Counted from the stretch's first letter, positions 53,737-63,211 are shown. The stretch is 64,000 nucleotides of DNA from Verrucomicrobiota bacterium (GCA_021772615.1 JAJFLQ010000064.1:1-64000); one strand, 5' to 3'. Translations and numbers: made by a program. Notes: generated from the sequence alone by a model not told the origin.

Positions 53737-54192
53737 ATGAAACGGGAAGTAGCAGAATTCCTTGTGGGCGTGTTTGTGCTGGCCGGTTTGCTGTGCGTCG
53801 GATATCTGTCCATAAAACTGGGCAAGCTCGATGTAATGGCTTCAGACTACTACACGCTGAAAGCGCGGTTTATTAGTGTCGCCGGTGTGAAAAAGGGCGC
53901 CAGCGTCCAGATATCAGGTATCCAGGTCGGGCGCGTGACGAAGCTCACATTGGATATGGAAGATCAGGTGGCGGTCGTGGAAATGCAGATTGATCCGTCA
54001 ATTCAGGTGGGTGACGACGTGATTGCGTCTATCAAGACGTCCGGTCTGATCGGCGATCGGTATGTGGTCTTGACTCCCGGCGGATCTCTGGACTATCTTA
54101 AGGACGGCGATTTCATTACGGAGACAGAGTCGCCGACAGATTTAACCGATTTGATCGGGAAGTACGCATTCGGCGGTGCCGGCGGCGATTAG
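53737..54192 (+). CDS. mlaD: MCE-domain protein MlaD
   Basis: 151 residues. One N-terminal membrane anchor (about 7-29; FLVGVFVLAGLLCVGYLSIKLG) and one MCE domain (about 38-116; YYTLKARFISVAGVKKGASVQISGIQVGRV, then SIKTSGLIGDRYVVLTPGG). The short C-terminal tail (DLTDLIGKYAFGG) matches MlaD, which forms a hexameric ring on MlaFE and receives lipid from MlaC. GAGGG is spaced well before the ATG. Confidence 0.96.
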   Translation: MKREVAEFLVGVFVLAGLLCVGYLSIKLGKLDVMASDYYTLKARFISVAGVKKGASVQISGIQVGRVTKLTLDMEDQVAVVEMQIDPSIQVGDDVIASIKTSGLIGDRYVVLTPGGSLDYLKDGDFITETESPTDLTDLIGKYAFGGAGGD

Positions 54193-54249
54193 TCGGAGCG
54201 CCATTTCAAGGCGCATGGTTTGAATCAATATTCAGTAAGGAAGTCACAT

Positions 54250-54870
54250 ATGTGTAATCAAGCGTGCCCGGGAAGAATCACGTTGTATTGCGGCGCTGTC
54301 GCAGTGTTCCTTTTGGCCGGTTCGGGTTTGTTCGCCGGACAGCCTCAGGATCAATTGAAAAAGACGCTGGACGCTGTGCTCGACGCGGTAAAGGACCCGG
54401 CTCTGCAGGGTGCGGAAAACGAACAGAATCGATTGGACCGCGTCACGGCGTTGTTGGCGGAACGCTTTGATTTTCAGGAACTCGGCATGCGCACCCTCGG
54501 GCGCACGTGGAACGGCTTGTCCGCGGCCGAACGCGATGAATTTGTTTCGCTGTTCCGCAAGTTGCTGGAAAACACGTATCTTACAAATATTGATCAGCTA
54601 ACTAACGACAATGTCATCTTCGATAAAGAGATCAAACTGAGTGACGACAAGTACACCATTGTCACTCGGGCGATAACGACGGATAAAAAGGAGATTCCGG
54701 TCGAGTACAACGTGAAATCGGATGCCGGAAACTGGCTTATCTACGACGTTAAAATAGAGGGCGTAAGTCTGGTTAAGAATTATCGCACGCAATTCAGTCG
54801 CACGTTGCAGCGCAAGTCATTTCAGGAGCTGTTGACGCAACTGCGAGAGAAAATTTCGGAGCTTAAATAA
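54250..54870 (+). CDS. mlaC: Periplasmic phospholipid-binding protein MlaC
   Basis: 206 residues from ATG 54250 (AAGGAAG six bases upstream). A signal peptide of about 35 residues (ITLYCGAVAVFLLAGSGLFA) is followed by the Ttg2D/MlaC fold: RFDFQELGMRTLGRTWNGLSAAERDEFVSLFRKLLENTYL, then FDKEIKLSDDKYTIVTRAI, VEYNVKSDAGNWLIYDVKIEGVSLVKNYRTQF and FQELLTQLREKISELK. It ferries lipids between MlaA at the outer membrane and MlaD at the inner membrane. It follows mlaD after 57 bp. Confidence 0.95.
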   Translation: MCNQACPGRITLYCGAVAVFLLAGSGLFAGQPQDQLKKTLDAVLDAVKDPALQGAENEQNRLDRVTALLAERFDFQELGMRTLGRTWNGLSAAERDEFVSLFRKLLENTYLTNIDQLTNDNVIFDKEIKLSDDKYTIVTRAITTDKKEIPVEYNVKSDAGNWLIYDVKIEGVSLVKNYRTQFSRTLQRKSFQELLTQLREKISELK

Positions 54871-54890
54871 GACCACTGGAGATATTCCAT

Positions 54891-55667
54891 ATGTTCGTCA
54901 CATGTCCTAGCTGTATTGGCGCTATGCCAGTCATGCGCATCGTTTACTTTCTGATGCCGTTATTCTTACTTTTGTCAGTCGTCACGACAACACCTGCCAC
55001 GGCCGCGTCGGATTCGACCGACAATGCATACACAGATGATTATGATGACAACGGTGCTGAAACAGATGCCATCAGCGATCCGTTGTATCGAGTGAACTAT
55101 GCTATGTATGTGGTCAACGACCGCCTCTATCTCCTCATCCTCGAGCCGGTCGCAGTGCGGTATGCCCAGGTTGTCCCGCAGTCGCTACGAGAGAACGTTC
55201 GCAATTTCTTCATCAACGCGCGCGCTCCGGTCCGCTTCGTGAATTGTCTGCTTCAGGGTAAGGGGGCGGCAGCCTGGTGTGAGGCGAAGGTATTCGTAGT
55301 GAACACGACAGTAGGGATCCTGGGATTCGACGCGGCGGCGCAACGGTATCTGGAACTGGAGACTACCGGAGAAGACCTCGGGCAGACACTCGCCACGTAC
55401 GGTATCGGCAGCGGCATTTATCTCAACTGGCCGTTCTTTGGCCCTTCGAATGTGCGCGATACAGTCGGCATGATCGGCGACAGCTTTCTCGACCCGTTGC
55501 ATTATCTGAGAACACCGTGGAGGATCGGCCTGAGCGTGTATAACGTGGAAAACGACATTTCACTGCATCCCGGCAAGTACCAGGATTTCAAGGACGCCGC
55601 GCTGGATCCGTATTATGCGTTCCAGGATCTGCACGTGCAGACCCGCAACGAGGCAATCTCGAAATAA
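54891..55667 (+). CDS. mlaA: Outer-membrane phospholipid protein MlaA (VacJ)
   Basis: 258 residues; start at 54891 or the in-frame ATGs just after it. A hydrophobic signal sequence (VYFLMPLFLLLSVVTTTPATAA) has no lipobox cysteine, so it is probably not a lipoprotein, unlike E. coli MlaA. VacJ marks are DPLYRVNYAMYVVNDRLYLLILEPVAVRYAQVVP, RENVRNFFINARAPVRFVNCLLQG, VVNTTVGILGFDAAAQ and GEDLGQTLATYGIGSGIYLNWPFFGPSNVRDTVG. It extracts misplaced phospholipid from the outer leaflet. The Kdo-kinase-like gene ends 3 bp away on the other strand. Confidence 0.94.
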   Translation: MFVTCPSCIGAMPVMRIVYFLMPLFLLLSVVTTTPATAASDSTDNAYTDDYDDNGAETDAISDPLYRVNYAMYVVNDRLYLLILEPVAVRYAQVVPQSLRENVRNFFINARAPVRFVNCLLQGKGAAAWCEAKVFVVNTTVGILGFDAAAQRYLELETTGEDLGQTLATYGIGSGIYLNWPFFGPSNVRDTVGMIGDSFLDPLHYLRTPWRIGLSVYNVENDISLHPGKYQDFKDAALDPYYAFQDLHVQTRNEAISK

Positions 55668-55669
55668 CG

Positions 55670-56455
55670 CTATTCAAAATTCCGGAATTTGCTGCGTTTC
55701 AGCAGATGCACCATCCGCCTGCGGACAGCAGGCACCAATGTACGGCTCTTCCTTTTGTCGTAGGCGCGCAGAAAACGGATCCGTTCCCTGCCGCTAACCA
55801 TGTGTAGCGGCAAGGACGCATTCAGGGCGGCCAGGTCACGCGCGCGCAGGCGAGGCGAAATACGCGGACGGACGTCAAGCCTGGCCATGTCGATGAATTG
55901 AAACCGGACACGTGACGGACAGGTGTCCAGAAATATATGCCGGGCAAATAAATCCGGGGCGGCAAGTCCGGCCCCGTGCATCTGTCGTACAATGGCCGCC
56001 AGCCCATCGATCACGCGGCGGCGCGTGGAACAACACGCGCATTGGTCCATGAAGTCGTCGAGCGTGCGATTGCCGTCGGCTTCGCGGGTAATCAGAAACG
56101 AATAATGCTCTGTTGTCGCGCTGCATTCCTCGCCGCAGGCAACCATTTCCGCCGTTTCGATTCCTGCCTGTTGCAACCGCAGCGAATTCTCCCACTCCAC
56201 CCGCGATATCGAGCGAACTTCGCCGTAACGAAGCAGGCTCTTTACAGCATCCTTGCGATACGCGACCCATTGACGCTTGAGATACAGCACGATCGGCTTT
56301 CCCGAATCATCCGCTGCAATCCGCAGTATGTCGCGCTTGCCGCGCTGTGTTTTGACAACATCGCCGCCGGCGTCCTTCGTTGCGCTTGTATCGAGCAACC
56401 CGATTCGCGACAGGATGTCGCGATAGCACTCGTTGATGATCACGCGCGATTGCAT
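55670..56455 (-). CDS. Lipopolysaccharide kinase-like protein (WaaP/KdkA family)
   Basis: 261 residues with protein-kinase-like fold. The lysine segment is IVLYLKRQWVAYRKD. The catalytic loop has a substituted HRD context (MHGAGLAAPDLFARHIFL, with APD in place of HRD), and the metal-binding segment is FIDMARLD. These are the hallmarks of the LPS heptose/Kdo kinase family (PF06293). It would phosphorylate core sugars of lipopolysaccharide in the cytoplasm. It supports a diderm with LPS. A ribosome-binding site AGTGAGA lies before the ATG. Confidence 0.85.
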   Translation of the reverse strand: MQSRVIINECYRDILSRIGLLDTSATKDAGGDVVKTQRGKRDILRIAADDSGKPIVLYLKRQWVAYRKDAVKSLLRYGEVRSISRVEWENSLRLQQAGIETAEMVACGEECSATTEHYSFLITREADGNRTLDDFMDQCACCSTRRRVIDGLAAIVRQMHGAGLAAPDLFARHIFLDTCPSRVRFQFIDMARLDVRPRISPRLRARDLAALNASLPLHMVSGRERIRFLRAYDKRKSRTLVPAVRRRMVHLLKRSKFRNFE

Positions 56456-56574
56456 AATTCTATCTCACTGCCGGGAGCCATAAGTAACGACACTTCGTAC
56501 TATTGTATTCGTACACGTGGCGCATATAGTAACCCGGGGAGTGTTGGGGACAAAGGAGGGTTTCAGCCGGCATT

Positions 56575-58980
56575 ATGAGCGCCGAGAAAATACTGATTGT
56601 CGAAGACGACAAACACCTGGTTCGTCTTCTGCAGCGATCGCTAGCTAAGTTAAATTACGTCGTGGCCGATTCCGTGTCAACCGGTGCGCAGGCGATTGCG
56701 TGCGCGGCTGCACTCTGTCCTGACCTCGTGCTGATGGATATTATTCTTGAAGGCGATATCGACGGCATTGAGGCCGCTGCGGAGATCTACGGCCGATTCG
56801 AGATTCCGATAATTTACCTTACAGCGTATTCCGATGAAGAATTCCTCTCTCGTGCCAAGCATACCGTACCTTACAGCTATCTGGTAAAGCCGTTTCAGGA
56901 GGCGGAGCTTCATGCGTCTATTCAAATGGCACTTCACCGACACAAGGAAAACTGCCTGCGCATTTCGGAAACGTTTAATCACGCGATTCTGGACAGTGCA
57001 GGGGAGGGTATCATTGTCTACGACCGATCTCTCCGCTACAAGGTTTGGAATCGATTCATGGAAACGCTCACCGGGATGTCGGCCGCGGCAGTGATCGGCC
57101 ATGACACCGACAGCGTCACACCGCAACTCGGGTCGCAGACGATCTCGGGGTTGCTGGGCGCAGCCCTGGGCGGCAACCACGTGGTGTCCGATGATATCCG
57201 ATTCGACATCACGGCGACCGGGAAAAAGGGCTGGATCGTGTGCAAATTCAGCCCCCACCAGTTGCCGGACGGAAAAATCATCGGTGTCGTCGGCATCATT
57301 CACGACATCACAGAGCGCAAGCGGGCAGAAGACGCATTGCGGTCGGTGACCGAGGCGACAAGTACCACCACCGGTCCGGAATTTTTCCGCACATTGACAC
57401 AAAACCTCGCTCGCGCACTCGACATGACCTACGCGCTTGTAGCCGAACGATCTCATTCGGTTGAACACACCGTGCGTACCCTTGCTTCATGGAAACAGGA
57501 TGCGTTTTTGGACGACAGCGAGTATGATGTCGCAGGGACGCCTGGAAGTGTGGCGGTGAACGGAAAAATTTGCTGCTTCGAGGATAACGTACAATCCCAA
57601 TTTCCCAACGATGCGCGATTAAAACATATCGACGCAGCCAGTTATGTGAGCCTTCCGGTCAGCGATTCACGTCGGAATGTTATCGGTCTTCTGGCTGTTG
57701 GCGACTCAGCGCCGCGAAAAATTCATAGTTGGGAATTATCAATCCTGAAGATCTGTGCCGACCGCGCGGGCGCTGAACTCGAACGCCAACGGAACATTGC
57801 CGCGCTCAATCTGGCGCGGGAGTCTGCGGAACAGGCGAGCCGGGCCAAGTCGGAATTCCTTGCCAATATGAGTCATGAACTGCGCACACCGTTAAGCGCC
57901 ATTCTAGGTTACTGCGAACTGCTGCAGCGGGAGTTCTACGGTCCGATCACGGAACGCCAGCAGAAGTCCCTTTCTCGCATCGACGAGAGCGGCGCTCATC
58001 TGCTTGAGTTAATCAGTGATTTACTGGATTTTTCCAAAATCGAAGCCGGCTCGATCGAGCTGAATCTCGTTGCTATTTCTGTCGAAACCCTGTGCCGTTC
58101 GAGCATTCGGCTTATTCGCCGCAATGCAGACAGGAAGAACATTTCAATCGCGTATACATCGGACCTGAGCGGGTACACCCTGGTGGCCGACAAGCGCCGG
58201 CTGAAGCAGGTGCTGATCAACCTGCTTGACAACGCAGTAAAGTTCACACCAGATGGTGGCAAGATCGGATTGGACGTAACCACGAGTGTAGATCAGAAGT
58301 GGGCATGTTTTTCGGTATGGGATACAGGGGTCGGCATTGAACCACGCGACCAGGACACGGTATTCCAGCCATTTTTCCAGTCGGACAGCAGCCTCACACG
58401 GGTACAGGAAGGCGCCGGCCTTGGGCTGTCGCTGGTATGTAAGCTGGCAAAATTGCACGGCGGCAGCGTCTCGTTGTGCAGTGAGAAGGGGGCCGGCAGC
58501 CGGTTCACCGTGCAAATTCCGTTACGAATTGAGGCCAGGACTGTCCGTGATAAACATGACGCCGACACGGTCGAAGGCGCAGTGGGGGTTCCCTTGAGAG
58601 CTGCGCCACACGCAGTGCGGGAGGGTACAATTCTGATCGCGGATGACAATGAGTTGAACGTCGAGATCATGCGCGAATATCTGGAAGGCGAGGGATACGA
58701 TATCGTTGTGGCATACAATGGAGTAGAAGCGTTGCAGCGTGTCGAGGAACGCATCCCCGACCTGATCGTATTGGACGTTCAGATGCCGGAGATGGACGGT
58801 CTCGAAGTCGTCCGGCGCCTACGGTTGGATCCGAAAACGGAGGATATTCCGGTAATCATAGTGACGGCGCTGACAATGCCGGGTGATCGTGAGCGTTGCC
58901 TTGCCGCCGGTGCTGATCAATACGTCGGTAAACCGGTAAGCCCCGACAAGCTGACTTCGATCATCGCGTCCTATCTCTAG
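56575..58980 (+). CDS. Hybrid histidine kinase: receiver-PAS-GAF-kinase-receiver
   Basis: 801 residues. Receiver 1 (1-120; Asp55, Lys105 in SYLVKPF), PAS (135-250), GAF (260-405), coiled coil, HisKA SHELRTPLSAILGYCELL (His434), HATPase (N box LLDNAVKFTPDG; DTGVGI; GAGLGLSL) and receiver 2 (685-800; Asp734 in VLDVQMPEMDG, GKPVSP). All phosphotransfer residues are intact. AGGAGGG lies 15 bases before the ATG, a long spacer, so translation may be reduced. The stop codon TAG is within the left arm of the palindromic element at 58977. Confidence 0.94.
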   Translation: MSAEKILIVEDDKHLVRLLQRSLAKLNYVVADSVSTGAQAIACAAALCPDLVLMDIILEGDIDGIEAAAEIYGRFEIPIIYLTAYSDEEFLSRAKHTVPYSYLVKPFQEAELHASIQMALHRHKENCLRISETFNHAILDSAGEGIIVYDRSLRYKVWNRFMETLTGMSAAAVIGHDTDSVTPQLGSQTISGLLGAALGGNHVVSDDIRFDITATGKKGWIVCKFSPHQLPDGKIIGVVGIIHDITERKRAEDALRSVTEATSTTTGPEFFRTLTQNLARALDMTYALVAERSHSVEHTVRTLASWKQDAFLDDSEYDVAGTPGSVAVNGKICCFEDNVQSQFPNDARLKHIDAASYVSLPVSDSRRNVIGLLAVGDSAPRKIHSWELSILKICADRAGAELERQRNIAALNLARESAEQASRAKSEFLANMSHELRTPLSAILGYCELLQREFYGPITERQQKSLSRIDESGAHLLELISDLLDFSKIEAGSIELNLVAISVETLCRSSIRLIRRNADRKNISIAYTSDLSGYTLVADKRRLKQVLINLLDNAVKFTPDGGKIGLDVTTSVDQKWACFSVWDTGVGIEPRDQDTVFQPFFQSDSSLTRVQEGAGLGLSLVCKLAKLHGGSVSLCSEKGAGSRFTVQIPLRIEARTVRDKHDADTVEGAVGVPLRAAPHAVREGTILIADDNELNVEIMREYLEGEGYDIVVAYNGVEALQRVEERIPDLIVLDVQMPEMDGLEVVRRLRLDPKTEDIPVIIVTALTMPGDRERCLAAGADQYVGKPVSPDKLTSIIASYL

Positions 58981-59143
58981 CAGCCTGTCGGACTTTGGAC
59001 ACGCCGACTGCGAAAACGACAGAATCGGTTCATTTTTCCCCGAAATCGAGTTGGATATGTGCAATATTCGCCCGAATTCGTGAAGAAATGCCCTCGATTT
59101 CTCAATTTTCTCGTTGCGGCGCCGAAGTCCGACAGGCTGCTAG
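58977..59143. mobile_element. MITE-like palindromic element with 19-bp perfect terminal inverted repeats
   Basis: CTAGCAGCCTGTCGGACTT (58977-58995) is perfectly repeated in inverse orientation at 59125-59143. Inside, GAAATCGAG (59042-59050) pairs with CTCGATTTC (59093-59101), and ATTCG/CGAAT (59076-59087) forms a central hairpin. The 167-bp unit can fold into a long cruciform. No transposase frame is inside, as expected for a MITE or REP-type element moved in trans. Its CTAG ends give a TAG stop in both directions. Confidence 0.75.
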
Positions 59144-59865
59144 CCGACGTGTTTGCGATACAATTCGTCGGTGAGGTAGATAAGACGAAATCCGGCAAAC
59201 AGCGAGCGCTTGGATCGGGGACCGTCATACAGCTTGGAATACGCTGCGCAGCGATCCACGGTGTCAATGCAGCCGCCGCCCATCATGAGATGCATCTGGT
59301 CTTCACCGTCAATATCGTCAAGCACCCACTCCCTGACGTTTCCGGACATGTCCATGGCGCCGAACGGACTTTCATTCAACTCGTTCGAACCGACCGGTGA
59401 CGTTTGGATACACGGGGTGTCGAGCGAAAATGTACCGAAACGGCCGTCAGGCAGCTCGTTGCCCCACGGATAAACGTGTCCCTCGCGTCCGCGGGCTGCA
59501 ATCTCCCATTGCTCCGATGTCGGCAGACTGTAATAATCGCCCGTAATCGACCGCAGCCAGCGGGCGTATACTTTCGCGTCTTCCCAGCTCATCGGAACGG
59601 CCGGACAATTCGGGTCCGGCGCAATTTGATCCATTATATCATGGAGATTGTATGGATAACCTGTAGCGCTGAGGAATTCCAGAAACTGACACTTCTTGAC
59701 CGTGAACTTCGTAATATAGAACGGAGCACTGAGGCGATCAGGTACATTTTCGGGGCCCAGTACGTACGAGCCGGAAGGCACATGACACAGTGCCTGGCCA
59801 AGCGAATCGGCGGCCCCGGAAGACCAGCCTCCGGACTCAACCAGTAATTCGTCTCCTCGATCCAT
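59140..59865 (-). CDS. Formylglycine-generating-enzyme-like (SUMF1/FGE) domain protein
   Basis: 241 residues, cytoplasmic by sequence. FGE-fold features are ALCHVPSGSYVLGPEN, FYITKFTVKKCQFLEFLSATGYPY, CPAVPMSWEDAKVYARWLRSITGD, YSLPTSEQWEIAARGREGHVYPWGNELP, SPFGAMDMSGNVREWVLDDID and AGFRLIYL. The RGGSW strand reads MGGGCIDT, and the FGE active-site cysteine pair is not conserved, so it probably binds a ligand rather than oxidising cysteine. AGGAGAA precedes the ATG well. Its stop codon is formed by the right arm of the palindromic element. Confidence 0.88.
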   Translation of the reverse strand: MDRGDELLVESGGWSSGAADSLGQALCHVPSGSYVLGPENVPDRLSAPFYITKFTVKKCQFLEFLSATGYPYNLHDIMDQIAPDPNCPAVPMSWEDAKVYARWLRSITGDYYSLPTSEQWEIAARGREGHVYPWGNELPDGRFGTFSLDTPCIQTSPVGSNELNESPFGAMDMSGNVREWVLDDIDGEDQMHLMMGGGCIDTVDRCAAYSKLYDGPRSKRSLFAGFRLIYLTDELYRKHVG

Positions 59866-60050
59866 CGACTATTCTCCTATTGAGCCTGATGAACGCATTC
59901 GATTCTTTTAATCGCAGTTACTGTAACGGATGTTGCATTTTATGCAATTTTGATATTGCCGCCAGGGAACTGCCGTAGTATATCAAGTACGACGGAGGTT
60001 GCCCCGTCCCGCTCCGGCTCCGTCCACCTCGAGCTTTCGTAGCGCAGTAC

Positions 60051-62747
60051 ATGCCAACAACGGTATCTGATTCACAGCACGATCCCATCATGTCGACATT
60101 ACGAAATAAACTTGCACACCTGACCTATCAAAAGGCGTGTAAACTTCTGGGCGCAGATGCTGCGCATCTCCTCAATAGCGGCGGCAGAATCGCGATCGAC
60201 GTCGAGGATCAGGTCACGTTTACGGCCGCAGAATTCCGGCTCGAACTCTATGATGCGTCTGTTGTACTTACCGACGCCGGAAGCGGCAAGCAACAGATTG
60301 GTTTCAATTGTTCAACCTGTCTGATACCCTGCGTGCATGCCGCCGCAGCGTTGTCATTGGTGCTCGAAGAGAAAATGACGCTTGGGCTGGCAGCGCCGCC
60401 CCCGGAACGACAGCCCATCGAGAGTCTGACCGAAGAAGAGCTGGTGGATCGCGCCATCCAGGATCGACGTGAACGCGCTGCGAAGGAGAATCTCGTCCTC
60501 GAAGGCACCGGCGCTGAATGCGATAGCCCATGGTGCGATTTTCTGATTACAAACAAGAGTTCCGGACGAACATACCGCGCTGCCGTTCGTGGTTGGGAGA
60601 TCGGGGAGTCGTACTGCAGTTGCCCCGATTTCCGCAAAAACACGTTGGGCACGTGCAAACACCTGCTGTTCGCTATTGAGCAGCTACGTGAACGATTTCC
60701 CGCCCCTGAGAGCGTGGCTGCTTACGTGCGCACGCATTTCTGCGTCCACACGGACTATAGCCGAAACGGTGAGATCCGATTGCTAACGCCCGACAAGATC
60801 GAGCGCTCTGCGGCAGCCATCGTGGGGCCCATCACGGCGCGAAAAATCGACGACTTTCCAGACCTCGTTCGGCGCATCCGGGATCTCGAATTACAGGGGC
60901 ACGAGGTAACGGTCTACCCGGATGCGGAAGAAGAGATTCACCGGCGGTTGGTGCAGCAACATCTTAAGGACAGCGTTGCCGAGATACGGGCGGATCCCTC
61001 TGGCCATCCATTGCGCCTGTCGCTGTTAAAAACAGAATTGCTGCCTTATCAGCTTGACGGCATTGCGTTTGCCGTCGGCGCCGGGCGCGCCATACTTGCC
61101 GACGATATGGGATTGGGCAAGACTATCCAGGGTATCGGCGTCACCGAGATGCTTGTTCGCGAGTGCGGTATCAGGAAGACACTCGTCATTTGTCCGACGT
61201 CACTCAAGTCGCAGTGGCTGAACGAAATCACACGATTCACGGACCATAGTTGCCAGATTGTAGTCGGTTCGGCAGACGTTCGTGCCGAGCTGTATGACAA
61301 CAGCGATCTTTTCACAATATGCAATTACGAACAGGTGCTGCGTGACATTACTGCCATTGAGCGCGTGTCCTGGGATCTGATCATTCTCGACGAGGGACAG
61401 CGGATCAAAAATTGGGAGGCGAAAACAAGTCGCATCGTGAAATCACTGAAATCGCCATATGCACTGGTGTTAAGCGGCACGCCGCTCGAGAATCGGCTTG
61501 AGGAGCTGTTTTCTATTGTGGAGTTCATTGACGACCGGCGATTGGGCCCGGCGTTTCGATTCTTCAACACGCACAAGATGGTGGACGAGCGCGGCAAACC
61601 TCTGGGCTACAAAAACCTTGATGCGTTACGGCGCAAACTTGAACCAATTGTGCTGCGGCGGACGCGAAAAATGGTATTGGACGACCTGCCGCCGAGATCG
61701 ACCGAAATCCTGCGCATACCGCCGACCGATGAGCAACTTGCGATGTGCGAGTCCTACCGCATGATCATAACTCGCATTGTCAACAAGCCCTACATGACAG
61801 AAATGGATATGCTGCGCCTGCAGAAAGCGCTCTTAATGAGTCGAATGGCAGCGAACAGTACGTTTCTCGTCGATAAGCTTGAGCCTGGTTATTCAAGCAA
61901 ACTCGATGAGATCGCGACATTGCTGGACGACCTCTTTGCCGAAGATGACCGGAAAATCATACTGTTTTCCGAATGGAAGCGGATGCTGGATCTCATCCAG
62001 CCGATTGTGGATCGCAACGATATCGGATATGTGCGTCTTGACGGTTCCGTTCCCCAGAAGCAACGTCAGGTCCTGATCAATCGGTTTCAGCGTGAAAACG
62101 ATTGCAGGCTGTTTATGGCGACCAACGCGGGATCGACCGGGTTAAATCTGCAGGCAGCCAACACCGTGGTGAATGTGGATCTACCCTGGAACCCGGCCGT
62201 GCTCGAGCAACGCATCGCGCGGGCTCACCGGATGGGCCAGAAGAAACCCGTACAGGTTTATATCCTGATTACTGAGGCAACGATTGAAGAAAGCCTGTTG
62301 TCGACGCTGGCGGCAAAGCAGGAACTCGCGACGGCGGCATTAGATTTGAACTCGGAGACCGACGAAGTTTGTCTCAATCGCAATATCGACGAGTTGAAAC
62401 AGCGCCTCGAGGTGCTGCTCGGCTGTAAGCCGGACGCGCCTGTCGATCAGAGTCAGCAGGAATGCGCGCGCCGTACGGTTGCGCAAACCAGCTCCGGTGC
62501 ACGACTTGAAGCCGCAGGCGGCCAGCTCTTCACAGCGGCATTTTCGTTCATCGGCGAGATGCTACCCGAGGGCGCGGATGAAACAGCAGTCTCTGATCTT
62601 GCGGCCTCATTTCGTACCGAATTGATGAAAACGATTTCCGAAGCCGAGGACGGAACCTGCAAAATGACACTGTCGTTGCCGGGAACCGATGCCGTCGATG
62701 CCATGGCGCAGACACTGGCCAAAATGGCCGCGATGGCGCGCAAATAA
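60051..62747 (+). CDS. SNF2-family helicase with two SWIM-like zinc motifs
   Basis: 898 residues; a later start at 60090 is possible. SWIM-like motif 1 is Cys87-x2-Cys90-x3-Cys94-x-His96 (FNCSTCLIPCVH), and canonical SWIM 2 is Cys189-x-Cys191-x10-Cys202-x-His204. The SNF2 core has LLPYQLDGIAFAV, Walker A ADDMGLGKTIQ (350-360), VICPTSLKSQWLNEI, the DEGQ box ILDEGQRIKN, SGTPLENRLEELFSI, then helicase C with ILFSEWKRMLDLI, NAGSTGLNLQAANTV and IARAHRMGQKKPVQVY. A 135-residue tail of unknown fold follows. It remodels DNA-protein complexes; targets are unknown. Confidence 0.93.
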   Translation: MPTTVSDSQHDPIMSTLRNKLAHLTYQKACKLLGADAAHLLNSGGRIAIDVEDQVTFTAAEFRLELYDASVVLTDAGSGKQQIGFNCSTCLIPCVHAAAALSLVLEEKMTLGLAAPPPERQPIESLTEEELVDRAIQDRRERAAKENLVLEGTGAECDSPWCDFLITNKSSGRTYRAAVRGWEIGESYCSCPDFRKNTLGTCKHLLFAIEQLRERFPAPESVAAYVRTHFCVHTDYSRNGEIRLLTPDKIERSAAAIVGPITARKIDDFPDLVRRIRDLELQGHEVTVYPDAEEEIHRRLVQQHLKDSVAEIRADPSGHPLRLSLLKTELLPYQLDGIAFAVGAGRAILADDMGLGKTIQGIGVTEMLVRECGIRKTLVICPTSLKSQWLNEITRFTDHSCQIVVGSADVRAELYDNSDLFTICNYEQVLRDITAIERVSWDLIILDEGQRIKNWEAKTSRIVKSLKSPYALVLSGTPLENRLEELFSIVEFIDDRRLGPAFRFFNTHKMVDERGKPLGYKNLDALRRKLEPIVLRRTRKMVLDDLPPRSTEILRIPPTDEQLAMCESYRMIITRIVNKPYMTEMDMLRLQKALLMSRMAANSTFLVDKLEPGYSSKLDEIATLLDDLFAEDDRKIILFSEWKRMLDLIQPIVDRNDIGYVRLDGSVPQKQRQVLINRFQRENDCRLFMATNAGSTGLNLQAANTVVNVDLPWNPAVLEQRIARAHRMGQKKPVQVYILITEATIEESLLSTLAAKQELATAALDLNSETDEVCLNRNIDELKQRLEVLLGCKPDAPVDQSQQECARRTVAQTSSGARLEAAGGQLFTAAFSFIGEMLPEGADETAVSDLAASFRTELMKTISEAEDGTCKMTLSLPGTDAVDAMAQTLAKMAAMARK

Positions 62748-62839
62748 GCGCGCTGCCGGACCGCAAAGCACAGGTTTGCGTGTCGTGATCGCGCAATCGT
62801 CAACGTGTATGATTCTACAACTAACCAGGTTGATACCGT

Positions 62840-63000
62840 AAGGCGACGGTATACATTGTCCTGAACTCAGGGAAATCCGGTGAAAATCCGGAACGGTCGC
62901 GCCGCTGTGAATCGGAACGCACCCCAAATGCCACTGTTCGAATATCGGATGGGAAGGCGGGGCATGCGATTGCTGATAAGTCAGAATATCCTGCCATACA
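62840..63000 (+). ncRNA. Cobalamin (adenosylcobalamin-type) riboswitch
   Basis: Conserved pieces in order are AGGGAAATCCGGTGAAAATCCGGAAC (62870-62894, core), GGTCGCGCCGCTGTGA, TGCCACTGTT, GGGAAGGCGGGGC and the B12 box AGTCAGAATATCCTGCC (62979-62995). The box differs slightly from the usual AGYCAGGAGACCTGCC. It precedes a BtuB-like TonB receptor, the classic target. Confidence 0.93.
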
Positions 63001-63179
63001 AGTGATTCCGCGCCAGAATAACTTGGCTCATAAGTGTGTGAATAGGGTAGAGGCACAGCAATCCTGTGTCAGGCTCCGAAAGCTGTTGCATGCGTTCCTG
63101 TGCGACACAATCCTGTTTCCCTTCATGTCGACTTCTGACGGACCGGCGGTGATGTTGCCGGACGTTATGATGCGTATAG

Positions 63180-63211
63180 CCGGTGTTCCGTTGCGGAATA
63201 CCGGTTTTTTT
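63180..63211 (+). terminator. Intrinsic terminator between riboswitch and TonB receptor
   Basis: CCGGTGTTCCG (63180-63190) pairs with CGGAATACCGG (63194-63204), an 11-bp stem with one G-U pair and a 3-base loop, followed by seven T. It lies about 185 bases after the riboswitch aptamer and 103 bases before the receptor ATG, so it may serve as its expression platform. Confidence 0.8.

Noticed and set aside
47689..59865. Diversity-generating retroelement targeting the FGE domains
   Set aside because: FGE-type folds can be variable proteins, but no reverse transcriptase gene or template repeat is present in the window.
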